Assembly: GCA_963774625.1 (NCBI GenBank)
Contig: CAVZFQ010000013.1
Coordinates: 434,001 to 498,000 of the forward strand
Direction: 5' to 3'
From: VAXT01 sp963774625
Lineage (GTDB): Bacteria; Actinomycetota; Thermoleophilia; Gaiellales; Gaiellaceae
DNA length: 64,000 nt
The number at the start of each line of letters is the position of its first letter. The stretch's first letter is position 1. Positions 41,352 through 50,233 of the stretch are shown here, piece by piece. The notes under the pieces are model-generated. The model was not told the DNA's origin, did not search any database, and was given only the letters and a program-made list of their open reading frames with translations. The position numbers were made by a program, and so were the translations under genes.

Positions 41352-42398
41352 ATGGCGATCGCCCGAGAAGCTGAGCCGGTCGGCTCCCTGCGCGAGATCC
41401 GCGAAGCGGGTCTCGACCGGGAGGATCTGCTCACGATCTATCGGAACATGCTGGTCACGCGCGGGATCGAGGAGCGCGGCCACATCCTCTACAAGCAGGG
41501 CAAGATCCCCGGCTCGTTCTACACGGGGCGGGGGAACGAGGCTTCTGCGGTGGGCGTGGCGACCGCGCTCGGCCCCGAGGACGTCGGCACGCCGCTACAC
41601 CGCGACATGGGCGTCCACGTCACCCGCGGCGTGGAGCCGTGGCGGATCTTCGCCCAGTACATGGGCCGTGAGGACGGCCCGACGAAGGGCCGCGACGGCA
41701 ACGTGCACATGGCCGACGCCAACCTCGGGCTGATCGCGATGGTCAGCCACCTTCCGGCGATGCTCCCGGTGGCCGTCGGCGCCGCGCTCGCCTTCCGCAT
41801 CCGCGAGGAGAAGCGGGTCGCAGTGGGCTGGTTCGGCGAGGGCGCCTCGGCGCGCGGCGACGCGCACGAGGCGATGAACCTCGCCGGCGTGCGCCGCCTG
41901 CCTGTCGTCTTCATCTGCGACAACAACCAGTGGGCCTACTCGACACCGACTCACCTCGAGTACGCGTGCGAGACGCTGGCCGACCGCGCACAGGCCTACG
42001 GGTTCGAGGGCGTGGTCGTCGACGGCACCGACGTGCTCGCGGTCTACCGCGAAGCGAAGCGGGCAATCGAGAAGGCGCGCGAGGGCGGCGGCCCGACGAT
42101 GATCGAGTCGATGACGCTCCGCATGGAGGGCCACGCCGTCCACGACGACGCGTTCTACGTTCCGAAGGAGCTCTTCGAGGAATGGGCGAAGCGTGACCCG
42201 ATCGAGCGTTTCCGCAGCTGGCTGCGCGAGAACGCCGAGCTGACCGACGACGAGGAGGAAGAGATCCTGAGCGGCGTCAAGAAGATCCTGAACGACGCGC
42301 TGAAGCGGGCCGACGAGTCGCCGCTGCCTTCCCCCGACTCCGTGACCGACGGCGTCTTCGCGACGCCGGAAGACCTCGACACTCCGCACCACAAATAG
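41352..42398 (+). CDS. pdhA: Pyruvate (or branched-chain 2-oxoacid) dehydrogenase E1 alpha subunit
   Basis: The 348-residue E1 alpha subunit binds thiamine diphosphate with E1 beta and decarboxylates the 2-oxoacid. DLLTIYRNMLVTRGIEERGH, KGRDGNVHMADANLGLIAMV and VGWFGEGASARGDAHEAMNL (the ThDP motif beginning GEG and ending with Asn in DNNQWAYSTP) are all present. The sequence resembles the PDH/BCKDH two-subunit type. It starts the series E1 alpha, E1 beta, E2. Whether it uses pyruvate or a branched-chain oxoacid cannot be told from sequence alone; the gene symbol is provisional. Confidence 0.93.
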   Translation: MAIAREAEPVGSLREIREAGLDREDLLTIYRNMLVTRGIEERGHILYKQGKIPGSFYTGRGNEASAVGVATALGPEDVGTPLHRDMGVHVTRGVEPWRIFAQYMGREDGPTKGRDGNVHMADANLGLIAMVSHLPAMLPVAVGAALAFRIREEKRVAVGWFGEGASARGDAHEAMNLAGVRRLPVVFICDNNQWAYSTPTHLEYACETLADRAQAYGFEGVVVDGTDVLAVYREAKRAIEKAREGGGPTMIESMTLRMEGHAVHDDAFYVPKELFEEWAKRDPIERFRSWLRENAELTDDEEEEILSGVKKILNDALKRADESPLPSPDSVTDGVFATPEDLDTPHHK

Positions 42399-43372
42399 TG
42401 GCTGAAAAGACTTATCTGCAGGCAATTTCCGACGGCCTCCGCCAGGAGATGCAGCGGGACAAGCGCGTATTCGTCATCGGCGAGGACGTGGGCGTCTACG
42501 GCGGGGCCTTCAAGGTCACGCTCGGCTTCCAGGAGGAGTTCGGCCCATGGCGCGTGATCGACGCACCACTCTCCGAGACGGCGATCGTGGGCGGTTGCAC
42601 AGGCGCGGCGATCATGGGCATGCGCCCGGTCGCGGAGATGCAGTTCGCCGACTTCATCTCGTGCGCGTGGGACCACCTCGTCACGGTCGCGGCCAAGCAG
42701 CGCTACCGCGCCGGGACGCCGGTCCCGATCGTCGTCCGCCTACCGTCGGGCGGCGGCTTTTCGGGCGGGCCGTTTCATTCTCAAAACCCCGAAAGCTCCT
42801 TTGCACATATCCCGGGCCTGAAGGTCGTCTGCCCGGCGACTCCGGAAGACGCGAAGGGCTTGCTGGTGAGCGCGATCGAGGATCCGAACCCGGTCCTCTA
42901 CTTCGAGCACAAGCACCTCTACCGGCGCATCAAGGCCGAGGTGCCGGACGAGCGCTACTTGACGCCGTTCGGAAAGGCCCGCGTCCACCGCGAGGGCGAC
43001 GACATCACGGTCGTTACCTGGGGCGCCATGGTCTACACGGCCGAAGAGGCCGCGAAGCAGCTCGAGGAAGAGGACCTGTCGATCGAGATCCTCGATCTGC
43101 GCACGCTCATCCCGTGGGACCGGAAAGCCGTCCTGGAGAGCGCGCAGAAGACGTCGAAGGTGCTCGTGCTCCACGAGGACACACGCACCGGCGGCTTCGG
43201 CGCCGAGATCGCGGCCACGATCGCCGAAGAGGCTTTCGAGCACCTGGACGGGCCCATCAAGCGCGTGACCGCGCCGGACTCGCCGGTTCCGTTCTCTCCG
43301 CCGCTGGAGAAGGCGTACATCCCGCAGGTGGAGGACGTCGCCAAAGGACTCCGAGAGCTGGCTGAGTACTAG
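42398..43372 (+). CDS. pdhB: Pyruvate (or 2-oxoacid) dehydrogenase E1 beta subunit
   Basis: The GTG start shares a base with the E1 alpha stop, so the subunits are coupled one to one. Segments TYLQAISDGLRQEMQRDKRV, GEDVGVYGGAFKVTLGFQEE-FG, PLSETAIVGGCTGAAIMGMR and RLPSGGGFSGGPFHSQNPES are typical. The last contains the conserved His of the E1 beta active site. The C-terminal transketolase domain has HEDTRTGGFGAEIAATIAEE. The 324-residue length is normal. Confidence 0.94.
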   Translation: MAEKTYLQAISDGLRQEMQRDKRVFVIGEDVGVYGGAFKVTLGFQEEFGPWRVIDAPLSETAIVGGCTGAAIMGMRPVAEMQFADFISCAWDHLVTVAAKQRYRAGTPVPIVVRLPSGGGFSGGPFHSQNPESSFAHIPGLKVVCPATPEDAKGLLVSAIEDPNPVLYFEHKHLYRRIKAEVPDERYLTPFGKARVHREGDDITVVTWGAMVYTAEEAAKQLEEEDLSIEILDLRTLIPWDRKAVLESAQKTSKVLVLHEDTRTGGFGAEIAATIAEEAFEHLDGPIKRVTAPDSPVPFSPPLEKAYIPQVEDVAKGLRELAEY

Positions 43373-43377
43373 CGCTT

Positions 43378-44812
43378 ATGGCTACCACCAGCGCCGTCGA
43401 CGTGGTCATGCCCCAGATGGGCGTCTCGGTCTCCGAGGGGACGATCACGAAATGGCTGAAGCAAGAGGGCGAGGAGATCCAGGCCGACGAGTCGCTGCTC
43501 GAGATCTCGACGGACAAGGTCGACACCGAGGTGCCGAGCCCCGCCTCGGGGATCGTGACTCAGATCCTCGTGCAGGAAGGCGAGACCGTCGAGGTGGGAA
43601 CGAAACTCGCGGTCATCGGCGGCGAGGCCGGCGGCGCGCAGGCCGAGGCCCAGCAAGAGGCTCCTCCCCCGGAGCCCGCGACTCAGGAGGCGGCAGCGGA
43701 AGCCGCGGCGTCCTCGGGCGCCGAAAGCCCTGCCCCCGCACCTGAGCAGGCTCCGCCCGCGCCCGCGCCCGCGCCCGCCTGCGCCCGAGCCCGCGGCAGC
43801 GCAGGCCGGCAACGGCCAGCAGGCCGACGGCAAGAGCTTCGTGTCGCCGGTGGTCGCGCGCATCGCCTCCGAGCACGGGATCGACCCCACCCAGGTGCCG
43901 GGCACCGGACGCGGCGGACGGGTCACCAAGAAGGACATCCTCAAGTTCGTGGAGTCGGGCGCGCCCGCACAGGCTCCACCGGCCGAGGCGCCTGCACCCG
44001 AAGCGCCTGCGCCGGAAGCACCCGCCCAGCCGCAGCCCGCACCCGCAGCAGCAGCGCCGACAGCGCCACCGCAAGCGGCCGCGCCCACCGAGGCGGCAGG
44101 CGACGAGGAGCTCGAGCCGATGAACGCCATGCGTCGCGGCATCGCCGACCACATGCGGCGCTCACTCGACACAGCGGCGCACGTGACGAGCGCGATCGAG
44201 GTCGACCTGTCCCGTGTCGTCGCCATCCGCGAGAAGCTGAAGCCGGAGTACCAGAAGAGTTACGGCGTCAACCCGACCTATCTCATCTTCGTCGCGCGCG
44301 CAGTCGTCGAGACGCTCAAGAACTACCCGTGGATCAACGGTGAGATCCGCGGCGAGCAGATCGTGACCCGGAAGCACATCAACCTCGGGTTCGCCGTCGA
44401 GCTCGCGGAGGGAAAGGGCCTGATCGTGCCGGTCGTCAAGCACGCGGAAGGCCTGAACCTGCTCGGGATGGCGCAGGCCGTAACGGACATCGCCGAGCGT
44501 GCGCGCAACAAGAAGCTGACGCCGGACGAGGTCCAGGGCGGGACGTTCACGATCACGAACCCCGGCGGCTACGGCACGTTCCACGGGACGCCGGTCATCA
44601 GCCAGCCGCAGTCGGGAATCCTCGGCACCTACGCGCTCGTCAAACGGCCGTGGGTGATCCAGGACGAGCATGGCAAGGACGTGATCGCGATCCGGCCGAT
44701 CATGAACATCACCCTGACGTACGACCACCGGCTCGTCGACGGTGCGCTGGCCGGTCGCTTCCTCCAGGAGCTCAGGCAGAAGCTCGAGTCCTGGGGCGAG
44801 TCGGACTACTAG
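43378..44812 (+). CDS. Dihydrolipoyl acyltransferase (E2), one frameshift in the linker
   Basis: E2 transfers the acyl group from lipoyl-lysine to CoA. The N-terminal lipoyl domain has ISTDKVDTEVPSPASG, with Lys47 to be lipoylated. An Ala-Pro linker follows. The peripheral-subunit-binding domain FVSPVVARIASEHGIDPTQV-PGTGRGGRVTKKDIL comes next, then a second Ala-Pro linker and the catalytic domain ending TYDHRLVDGALAGRFLQ (HRxxDG motif). The frame breaks near 43780 inside repeated GCGCCC units; one base restores it. E3 is not in the window. The lipoylation genes lipB and lipA follow at 45868 and 49254. Confidence 0.92.
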
Positions 44813-44814
44813 CC

Positions 44815-45246
44815 GTGGCCCAGACCGTCGTCCCGATGGTCGCGTACGAGGACGCCGCGGCCGCGATCGACTGGCTGAGCCGCGCGTTCGGCTTCCGCGA
44901 GGACCCGGACGAGCGCTACACGGAGGACGGCCGCGTCACGCACGCCGAGCTCGATGTCGGCGACGGTTCTGTGATCTACGTCGCGAACCCGACTCCGGAC
45001 TACGTGGGCCCGAAGCGGCACCGAGAAGAATGCGAGGTGGCGGCGCGCTGGTCGAACGTCCCGTGGGTCGTCGACGGCATTTCGGTGCAGGTGGCCGACG
45101 TGGACGAGCATTTTGCCCGCGCCGAGGCGGCGGGCACGACCCTTCTCTCGCAGATCGAGGAAAACCCCTTTGGGCGGCTGTACCGCGCCGAGGACGTCGA
45201 AGGCCACCGCTGGATGTTCATGCAGCCGAAGGACGCGAGCGCGTGA
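44815..45246 (+). CDS. VOC-superfamily (glyoxalase/bleomycin-resistance-like) protein
   Basis: GTG at 44815 lies 2 nt after the E2 stop. The 143-residue product has VVPMVAYEDAAAAIDWLSRA-FGF, the usual VOC opening, and two beta-alpha-beta repeats ending GRLYRAEDVEGHRWMFMQP. The Glu and His of metal-binding VOC sites are partly kept (HAELDVGDG, EGHRW). It is of the YCII/PhnB-like branch, with unknown substrate. Confidence 0.82.
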   Translation: MAQTVVPMVAYEDAAAAIDWLSRAFGFREDPDERYTEDGRVTHAELDVGDGSVIYVANPTPDYVGPKRHREECEVAARWSNVPWVVDGISVQVADVDEHFARAEAAGTTLLSQIEENPFGRLYRAEDVEGHRWMFMQPKDASA

Positions 45247-45461
45247 GCGACGAGCAGATCGTGAAGCTGACCGTCGTCGCGAACGAGATCGAGGCGGAAC
45301 TGATTCTTTCCCTGCTGCGAACCGAGGGAATCGAGTCGACGCAGCAGATGACGAACTACGGCGCCGGCGGCATCGACGCGGTGGGCTCTGGCGGCCCGCG
45401 CGAGATCCTGGTGCGGGCGGAGGATCTCGAGAGGGCGACAGCACTGATCGAGGAACAGTGA
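45243..45461 (+). CDS. DUF2007 small protein
   Basis: GTG at 45243 overlaps the VOC stop (GTGA). The 72-residue product reads KLTVVANEIEAELILSLLRT-EGIES followed by GGPREILVRAEDLERATALI, a beta-alpha-beta-alpha-type ferredoxin fold. DUF2007 is annotated as a putative signal-transducing domain, without biochemistry. It is co-translated with its neighbours. Confidence 0.8.
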   Translation: MSDEQIVKLTVVANEIEAELILSLLRTEGIESTQQMTNYGAGGIDAVGSGGPREILVRAEDLERATALIEEQ

Positions 45462-45868
45462 TGGCTGCGCTCGAGGGAAGCTGCCACTGCGGCGCGGTCC
45501 GCTTCGAGGTGACCGAGGACTTCAGCGCGGTCCGGATCTGCCACTGCACGACCTGCAAGAAGCTCTCGGGCGGAGCGGGGACGACGAACGGGCGCGCACG
45601 GACGGACACGATCCGCGTCGTCGCGGGCGAGGAGTTGATCCGCACGTACCAGCCCGACGAGGGCTCGTCCAAGAGCTTCTGCTCCCAGTGTGGGTCGAAC
45701 CTGTTCGGGGGCGGCTGGCCGGAGTCCGAGTCCTCGAGCGTGCGCATCAGCGCGATCGACTCGCCGTTCGACCGCAAGCCCGAAGCGCACACGTACGTCC
45801 GCTCGGTCGCACCATGGGAGAACTTCCCGGACGACGACCTCGAGCGCTTCGACGAGCGCGCTACGTGA
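45461..45868 (+). CDS. GFA-family (CENP-V/GFA) zinc protein
   Basis: ATG at 45461 overlaps the preceding stop (TGATG). The 135-residue product contains GSCHCGAVRFEVTEDFSAVR, CHCTTCKKLSGGA and FCSQCGSNLFGGG. The CxC, CxxC and CxxC groups bind zinc in glutathione-dependent formaldehyde-activating enzyme folds. Real substrates vary. Whether it acts on glutathione or another thiol is unknown. Confidence 0.87.
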   Translation: MAALEGSCHCGAVRFEVTEDFSAVRICHCTTCKKLSGGAGTTNGRARTDTIRVVAGEELIRTYQPDEGSSKSFCSQCGSNLFGGGWPESESSSVRISAIDSPFDRKPEAHTYVRSVAPWENFPDDDLERFDERAT

Positions 45869-46600
45869 TGGCGCGACCCGGCCACCTCCTGAACCTGGGC
45901 ACGGTCCCCTACCGCGAGGCCTGGGACCTGCAACGGTCGATCTCGGCGGCGGTCTTGCGAGGAGAGGCGCCCGACACGGTGCTGCTCCTCGAGCATCCGC
46001 CCGTGATCACACTCGGGCGGCGGGCCGAGGAAGGCGAGCTCCACGTCCCGGAGGGCGCCGTCGTCGAGATCGTCGAGACCGACCGGGGCGGCAAGTCCAC
46101 CTACCACGGGCCCGGCCAGCTCGTTTGCTACCCGATCTTCGATCTCACCCGGCACGGGCAGGACGTCAAGAAGTACTGCCGCGACCTCGAGGAGGCGATT
46201 ATCCGCACCCTCGTCTGCGGTGGGAGTCGAGGCCAAGCGCATCGACGGTCTGACCGGCATCTGGCTCGAGCGCCCGCCCCGCAAGATCGCGTCCATCGGC
46301 GTCCACATCTCGAAGTGGGTGACGACGCACGGCTATGCGCTCAACGTCGATCTCGACCCGGCGCCGTTCACCGAGTGGATCACGGCCTGCGGTCTGGAAG
46401 ACGCAGCCTTCACGACCGTCGCGCGGGAGCTCGGGCGGCCGGTCACTGTCGACGAGCTGCGCCCGCACGCGGCAGCCGCAGTCGAAGAGGTCTTCGATCT
46501 CTCCTTGACCGAGCCGCGGTTAAGCGGCCTGGAGCAGCTCCGCGTCCTCGACGGCGGCGATCAGCGCGTCGACGACGACCGGGTCGAACTGCGTTCCTGA
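45868..46600 (+). CDS. lipB: Octanoyl-[ACP]:protein octanoyltransferase (frameshifted)
   Basis: LipB moves octanoyl groups from ACP to lipoyl domains; LipA then inserts sulfur. ATG 45868 overlaps the GFA stop. ITLGRRAEEGELHVP, ETDRGGKSTYHGPGQLVCYP (signature) and RKIASIGVHISKWVTTHGYA with the catalytic Lys are seen. WITACGLEDAAFTTV holds the catalytic Cys. The frame changes near 46215 (one base too many before GVEAKRIDGLTG). The C-terminal reading frame continues to 46600 and overlaps the convergent HD-GYP gene by 81 bp, so a second indel near the end is possible. Confidence 0.9.
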
Positions 46601-47863
46601 GTTTCGGCGGACCTCGGCTACCGCCTCGGCCGTCGGCATCGCCTTCCGGTACGAGCGGTCGGTCGTCATCGCGTTGTAGGCATCGCAGCAGGCGACGATC
46701 CTGGCGACGAACGGGATCTCCTCCCCGGCCAGCCCGTCGGGATAGCCGGTTCCGTCATGCCGCTCGTGACAGGAACGGACGATCTTGCCGATCTCGCCGA
46801 GCAGTCCGCCGACGCGGTGCAGCAGGCGCTCGCCCTCGATCGTGTGGCGCTTGACGATCTCGAACTCCTCGTCCGTGAGCTTCCCCGGCTTGTTGATGAT
46901 CTCGTTGGGGATCCGGATCTTGCCGACGTCGTGCAGCAGCGCTACGAACTCGGCGTCACGCCGTTCGCGCTCGGAGAGACCGAGCTGGTCGACCACGGAT
47001 AGCGTGAGCGCGACCACGTCGCGGCTGTGCTCGCCCGTGTAGCCGTCGTCGGCCTCGACGACATCGCCGAGCAGAAAGGCGGTGCCTCGATAGGCGTCGC
47101 GGAGCTCGAGCTCGTGGTCGATCCGGACGCGCCGATCCTTCGCGAACACCGAGAGGAGCCCGACGAGCGGAATCGCGAGCACGACGCCGAACGGAGAATC
47201 GACCGCCGCGAACGCGACGGCGAGCCCCATCGAGCCGAGGCCGCCGTCGATCATGTAGACCCAGCCCATCGCCCGTAGCTGGACATTGGGGGGCACGCCG
47301 AGCGCCGTCCACTCGCGGAGTGCGGAGCTCCCGAAATCGAGAGCGAACTGCGCGCCGAGAGCGGCCAGGTACAACGGCCAATCGCTCAGACTGGGGTCGG
47401 GCTCGCCCGCGAGCGCAAGGACGAGCGCAGGCCCGATCGCGTGCCAGCAGTTGACGAGGCGCATGAAGATCCGCTCGTAGTGGAGTGAGCCCCGTGCGTA
47501 CTCCGTCATGCTCCCGAGGACGACGCCGGCGGCGACCGCGAGCGGGACGATCCCGACCGGAAGCACGAAGAGCATCGGAACGAGCACCAGTTGCGTCGGC
47601 ACCGCCGAGCCCGTGCCGATCTCGAAGTCGAGGTGGAAGGCCAGGGCGTAGACGCCGATGAGCAGCAGCGTCGCGATCACGCCCGGCGAGCGATCGGTCG
47701 GCAGCAGGCCGGCCATCAGGATCGCGCAGACCAGGAAGGCTCCCGCAGAAACGAGAAGCGAGAGTCGCTCACGCCGGGCTACACGGTTCATCCGGCGGGC
47801 GCGCTGCTCCTCGATCACGCGTTGAGCCGCCGGGTCGGATCCGGTTACAACCGCAGTCGACAT
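46520..47863 (-). CDS. Membrane-bound HD-GYP domain protein (putative cyclic-di-GMP phosphodiesterase)
   Basis: The 447-residue product has an N-terminal membrane region with several helices (LLVSAGAFLVCAILMAGLLP, FVLPVGIVPLAVAAGVVLGS and others to about residue 230). The C-terminal HD-GYP domain follows. FVALLHDVGKIRIPNEIINK supplies the HD pair, RHTIEGERLL and SCHERHDGTGYPDGLAGEEI the GYP region. The domain hydrolyses c-di-GMP or related cyclic dinucleotides, and the membrane part is a likely sensor. ATG at 47863 was chosen; an upstream GTG would add 17 residues without a clear ribosome site. Confidence 0.9.
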   Translation of the reverse strand: MSTAVVTGSDPAAQRVIEEQRARRMNRVARRERLSLLVSAGAFLVCAILMAGLLPTDRSPGVIATLLLIGVYALAFHLDFEIGTGSAVPTQLVLVPMLFVLPVGIVPLAVAAGVVLGSMTEYARGSLHYERIFMRLVNCWHAIGPALVLALAGEPDPSLSDWPLYLAALGAQFALDFGSSALREWTALGVPPNVQLRAMGWVYMIDGGLGSMGLAVAFAAVDSPFGVVLAIPLVGLLSVFAKDRRVRIDHELELRDAYRGTAFLLGDVVEADDGYTGEHSRDVVALTLSVVDQLGLSERERRDAEFVALLHDVGKIRIPNEIINKPGKLTDEEFEIVKRHTIEGERLLHRVGGLLGEIGKIVRSCHERHDGTGYPDGLAGEEIPFVARIVACCDAYNAMTTDRSYRKAMPTAEAVAEVRRNSGTQFDPVVVDALIAAVEDAELLQAA

Positions 47864-47993
47864 ATGCCGGACAGAAATCGGCCTCCCCACGGGCTCACGC
47901 GAGGGGGAATTCACTCGTACGAGGGATCATTTGGCCCCGAAACGCCCCCTAAAGGGTGATGCAGCTACCCCATATGGCCCGACACTGAGACCT

Positions 47994-48635
47994 ATGACTA
48001 CTGCGGCTCGTCACCCACGTATTTTCCTGCTCGGTTTTGCGATCGCCGGCCTTCTGGCAGCGACCGCCCTGATGGTTACTCCCTCGGCTGAAGCGGGGCT
48101 AATCGGGACCGGGCCAGCTTCAAGTTGCACCACGTCGTCGAAGGTGTTCGCCCCCTGGGGCGACAACCGCAACTACCAGCTCGTCCCCGGTGGCGCGTTC
48201 GAGGCCGGCACTCCGGCCTGGTCGCTCTCCGGCGGCGCAAAGGTCGTGGCCGGCAACGAGCCCTTCTACGTTCGCTCGGCGCAGGACAAAAATTCGCTCT
48301 ACCTGCCGAACGGGAGCTCAGCGCTCTCGCCGACGGTCTGCTTCGGCCTCGGCGACTGGCATGCGCGCTTCTTCGTTCGCAACGTAGGGTCGACCAGTGG
48401 GAAGCTGAGGGTGGACGTCGCCGTGAAGAGCTTGCTCGGCGTGGTCAGCCTCTTGGACGGGGGGACTGTCAGTGGGACCGGTGTCTGGGCCCCATCGCCC
48501 AACATCGGTCTCACGCTTACCAATGTGTGCAGCCTGCTCGGCGTGAAGGCGGTCTCCTTCCGCTTCCGCCCTATGGGCACGGGTGCCGCCTTCCAGGTCG
48601 ACGACGTCTACCTGGATCCCTGGAAAAGCTTCTAG
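47994..48635 (+). CDS. Secreted protein of unknown function
   Basis: The 213-residue product has a signal peptide with a hydrophobic core (IFLLGFAIAGLLAATALMVT) and a probable cut after AEA. The mature part is beta-rich and contains FAPWGDNRNYQLVPGGAFEA, GGAKVVAGNEPFYV, VCFGLGDWHARFFVRNVGST and FRFRPMGTGAAFQVDDVYLD. The layout resembles a single carbohydrate-binding-module-like beta-sandwich. Four Cys in the mature part could pair. Related actinobacterial proteins are only hypothetical; no function is assigned. Confidence 0.8.
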   Translation: MTTAARHPRIFLLGFAIAGLLAATALMVTPSAEAGLIGTGPASSCTTSSKVFAPWGDNRNYQLVPGGAFEAGTPAWSLSGGAKVVAGNEPFYVRSAQDKNSLYLPNGSSALSPTVCFGLGDWHARFFVRNVGSTSGKLRVDVAVKSLLGVVSLLDGGTVSGTGVWAPSPNIGLTLTNVCSLLGVKAVSFRFRPMGTGAAFQVDDVYLDPWKSF

Positions 48636-48694
48636 CGGTCGGCGGCGAGACTCTTGGCGGACCAGCGGAGACCCGGAACCGTCGTCATCGCCGG

Positions 48695-49234
48695 CTAGAG
48701 ATCGGGCAGCCAGCCGTCGCCGTACGCGACGCGATTCGACGGGGGAAGGTCGGCATACGCTTCGGCCGGTTTCGTCGTCTCCTTCTTGACCGAGACGCCG
48801 TGCTTCCGCGCAGCTTTCGAGACCGGGTAGACCAGGCCCTTACGGCGAAGCCCGCGAGCGCCGACCGCCAACACCACTGAGGGGCCGTCACCCGCGCCGA
48901 CGATGATGTGCTCCGTCTGCGGCGGGCTGTGAAAGAAGTCCCACGTCTTCAGCTCCCGCTCCTCGTCCTCGACGATCAGCAGGCACTTGCCGGCGACGAC
49001 GAGAAACCCTTCCTGCCCGTTCTCGCGGTGGTACCGCCCCAAGGCTTCGCCCGGCTGCAGAACGCTGATGTTGATCCCGAGCTGAGGGAAAGGGCGCTTG
49101 CCCTCGAAATCGCAGTAGACACCGAGCGTCTCGCGCTCGCGCCAGCGCGCTTCCCGCGCATTGATCACGAACCACCCGTCGCCATCGTTCACCAGGCCGT
49201 GCTTCGTCTTCCTCGCGGGCGTCTCCGAAACCAT
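48695..49234 (-). CDS. Cupin-domain protein
   Basis: The product of about 179 residues has ISVLQPGEALGRYHRENGQE and GFLVVAGKCLLIVEDEEREL, followed by LKTWDFFHSPPQTEHIIVGA. These are the two cupin motifs with partial His/Glu/His ligands (RYHRENGQEGF; THTSPxxEH-like). A metal-binding site is likely. ATG at 49234 sits right across from the lipA promoter. The substrate cannot be told. Confidence 0.85.
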   Translation of the reverse strand: MVSETPARKTKHGLVNDGDGWFVINAREARWRERETLGVYCDFEGKRPFPQLGINISVLQPGEALGRYHRENGQEGFLVVAGKCLLIVEDEERELKTWDFFHSPPQTEHIIVGAGDGPSVVLAVGARGLRRKGLVYPVSKAARKHGVSVKKETTKPAEAYADLPPSNRVAYGDGWLPDL

Positions 49235-49240
49235 CACCCG

Positions 49241-49247
49241 TACACTA
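49241..49247. promoter_or_regulatory. Shared divergent -10 element, lipA / cupin
   Basis: TACACTA gives TACACT on the plus strand, ending 7 nt before the lipA GTG at 49254. It gives TAGTGT on the minus strand, ending 7 nt before the cupin ATG at 49234. Both genes would be leaderless and neither has a ribosome-binding sequence. Confidence 0.5.
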
Positions 49248-49253
49248 AAAGAC

Positions 49254-50174
49254 GTGCAGAAGTCGCTTCCCGTGGCTGATCGGCCGCGCCGGCCGGAGTG
49301 GATGAAGGTCCGCGCGCCGAGCGCCGACACGCGCTACTTCGACGTCAAGAAGCTGATCCACGGCGCGAGCCTGAACACGATCTGCGAAGAGGCTCGCTGC
49401 CCGAACATCTCGGAGTGCTGGGGGCGCGGCACGGCGACGTTCCAGATCCTCGGCGATACCTGTACCCGGGCCTGTCGCTACTGCTACGTCCACTCCGGCA
49501 AGCCGGAGCATCCGCCGGACCCGCTCGAGCCGCTGCGCCTCGCCAACACGGCGGCGCAGATGGAGCTCCAGCACGTCGTCGTGACCTCCGTCGACCGCGA
49601 CGACGTCCCCGACCGCGGCGCGGGGCACTACGCAGCGACCATCCGCGCCTTGAAGGCCAAGCTGCCCCACGCGACGGTCGAGATCCTGACGCCGGACTTC
49701 CTCGGCGTCGAGGAGGACGCGCTCCGGACGATCCTCGTGGAGCGACCAGAGGTCTTCAACCACAACATCGAGACAGTGCGCCGCCTGCACGCCCGCATGC
49801 GCGGGGCGAAGGCCTCGTACGACAAGGCGTTGTGGCTCCTGGAGCGCGCGAAGGAGCTCGCCGACTACCCCGTGCTGACCAAGTCGGGGGTCATCGTCGG
49901 CCTCGGGGAGACGAACGACGAGGTCGTCGACACGCTGCGCGACTTGCGCGCACACGGCGTCGACGTCGTCACGATCGGCCAGTACCTCCAGCCTTCGGCA
50001 AAGCACGCGCAGATCGACCGCTGGGTGCATCCCGACGAGTTCCGGTGGTTCCGCGAGCAGGGCGAGGCGCTCGGCTTCGGCTCTGTCTTCTCGGGGCCGC
50101 TCGTTCGCTCGAGCTACCGGGCCGACGAGCAGCGCCACGCAGCCGCGACCGGCCGCGGCGCAGTCGCGTACTAG
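49254..50174 (+). CDS. lipA: Lipoyl synthase
   Basis: LipA is a radical SAM enzyme that inserts two sulfur atoms into octanoyl-lipoyl domains. The auxiliary cluster motif CEEARCPNISEC and the radical-SAM motif CTRACRYC are present. Other conserved parts are GRGTATFQILGD, LQHVVVTSVDRDDVPDRGAG, VFNHNIETV and KSGVIVGLGETNDEV, with a terminal FSGPLVRSSYRADEQ (RSSYxA motif). GTG at 49254 gives 306 residues, normal length; earlier starts would overlap the cupin gene. It completes the lipoylation set with lipB and supports the PDH operon. Confidence 0.95.
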   Translation: MQKSLPVADRPRRPEWMKVRAPSADTRYFDVKKLIHGASLNTICEEARCPNISECWGRGTATFQILGDTCTRACRYCYVHSGKPEHPPDPLEPLRLANTAAQMELQHVVVTSVDRDDVPDRGAGHYAATIRALKAKLPHATVEILTPDFLGVEEDALRTILVERPEVFNHNIETVRRLHARMRGAKASYDKALWLLERAKELADYPVLTKSGVIVGLGETNDEVVDTLRDLRAHGVDVVTIGQYLQPSAKHAQIDRWVHPDEFRWFREQGEALGFGSVFSGPLVRSSYRADEQRHAAATGRGAVAY

Positions 50175-50182
50175 GAAAAGAA

Positions 50183-50206
50183 GAGGGCCGCCCTGGGGCG
50201 GCCCTC
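50183..50206. terminator. Bidirectional terminator hairpin
   Basis: GAGGGCCGCC (50183-50192) pairs with GGCGGCCCTC (50197-50206) around a CTGG loop, flanked by pyrimidine-rich sequence. It separates lipA from the convergent BNR-repeat gene. The core recurs at 53975 and 57509. Confidence 0.8.
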
Positions 50207-50233
50207 TCTTCTCTATCTACCGACTAGACGGAT

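Noticed and set aside
43740..43790. GCGCCC tandem repeats inside E2
   Set aside because: They are the usual Ala-Pro interdomain linker of E2 proteins, though the indel there is probably repeat-related.
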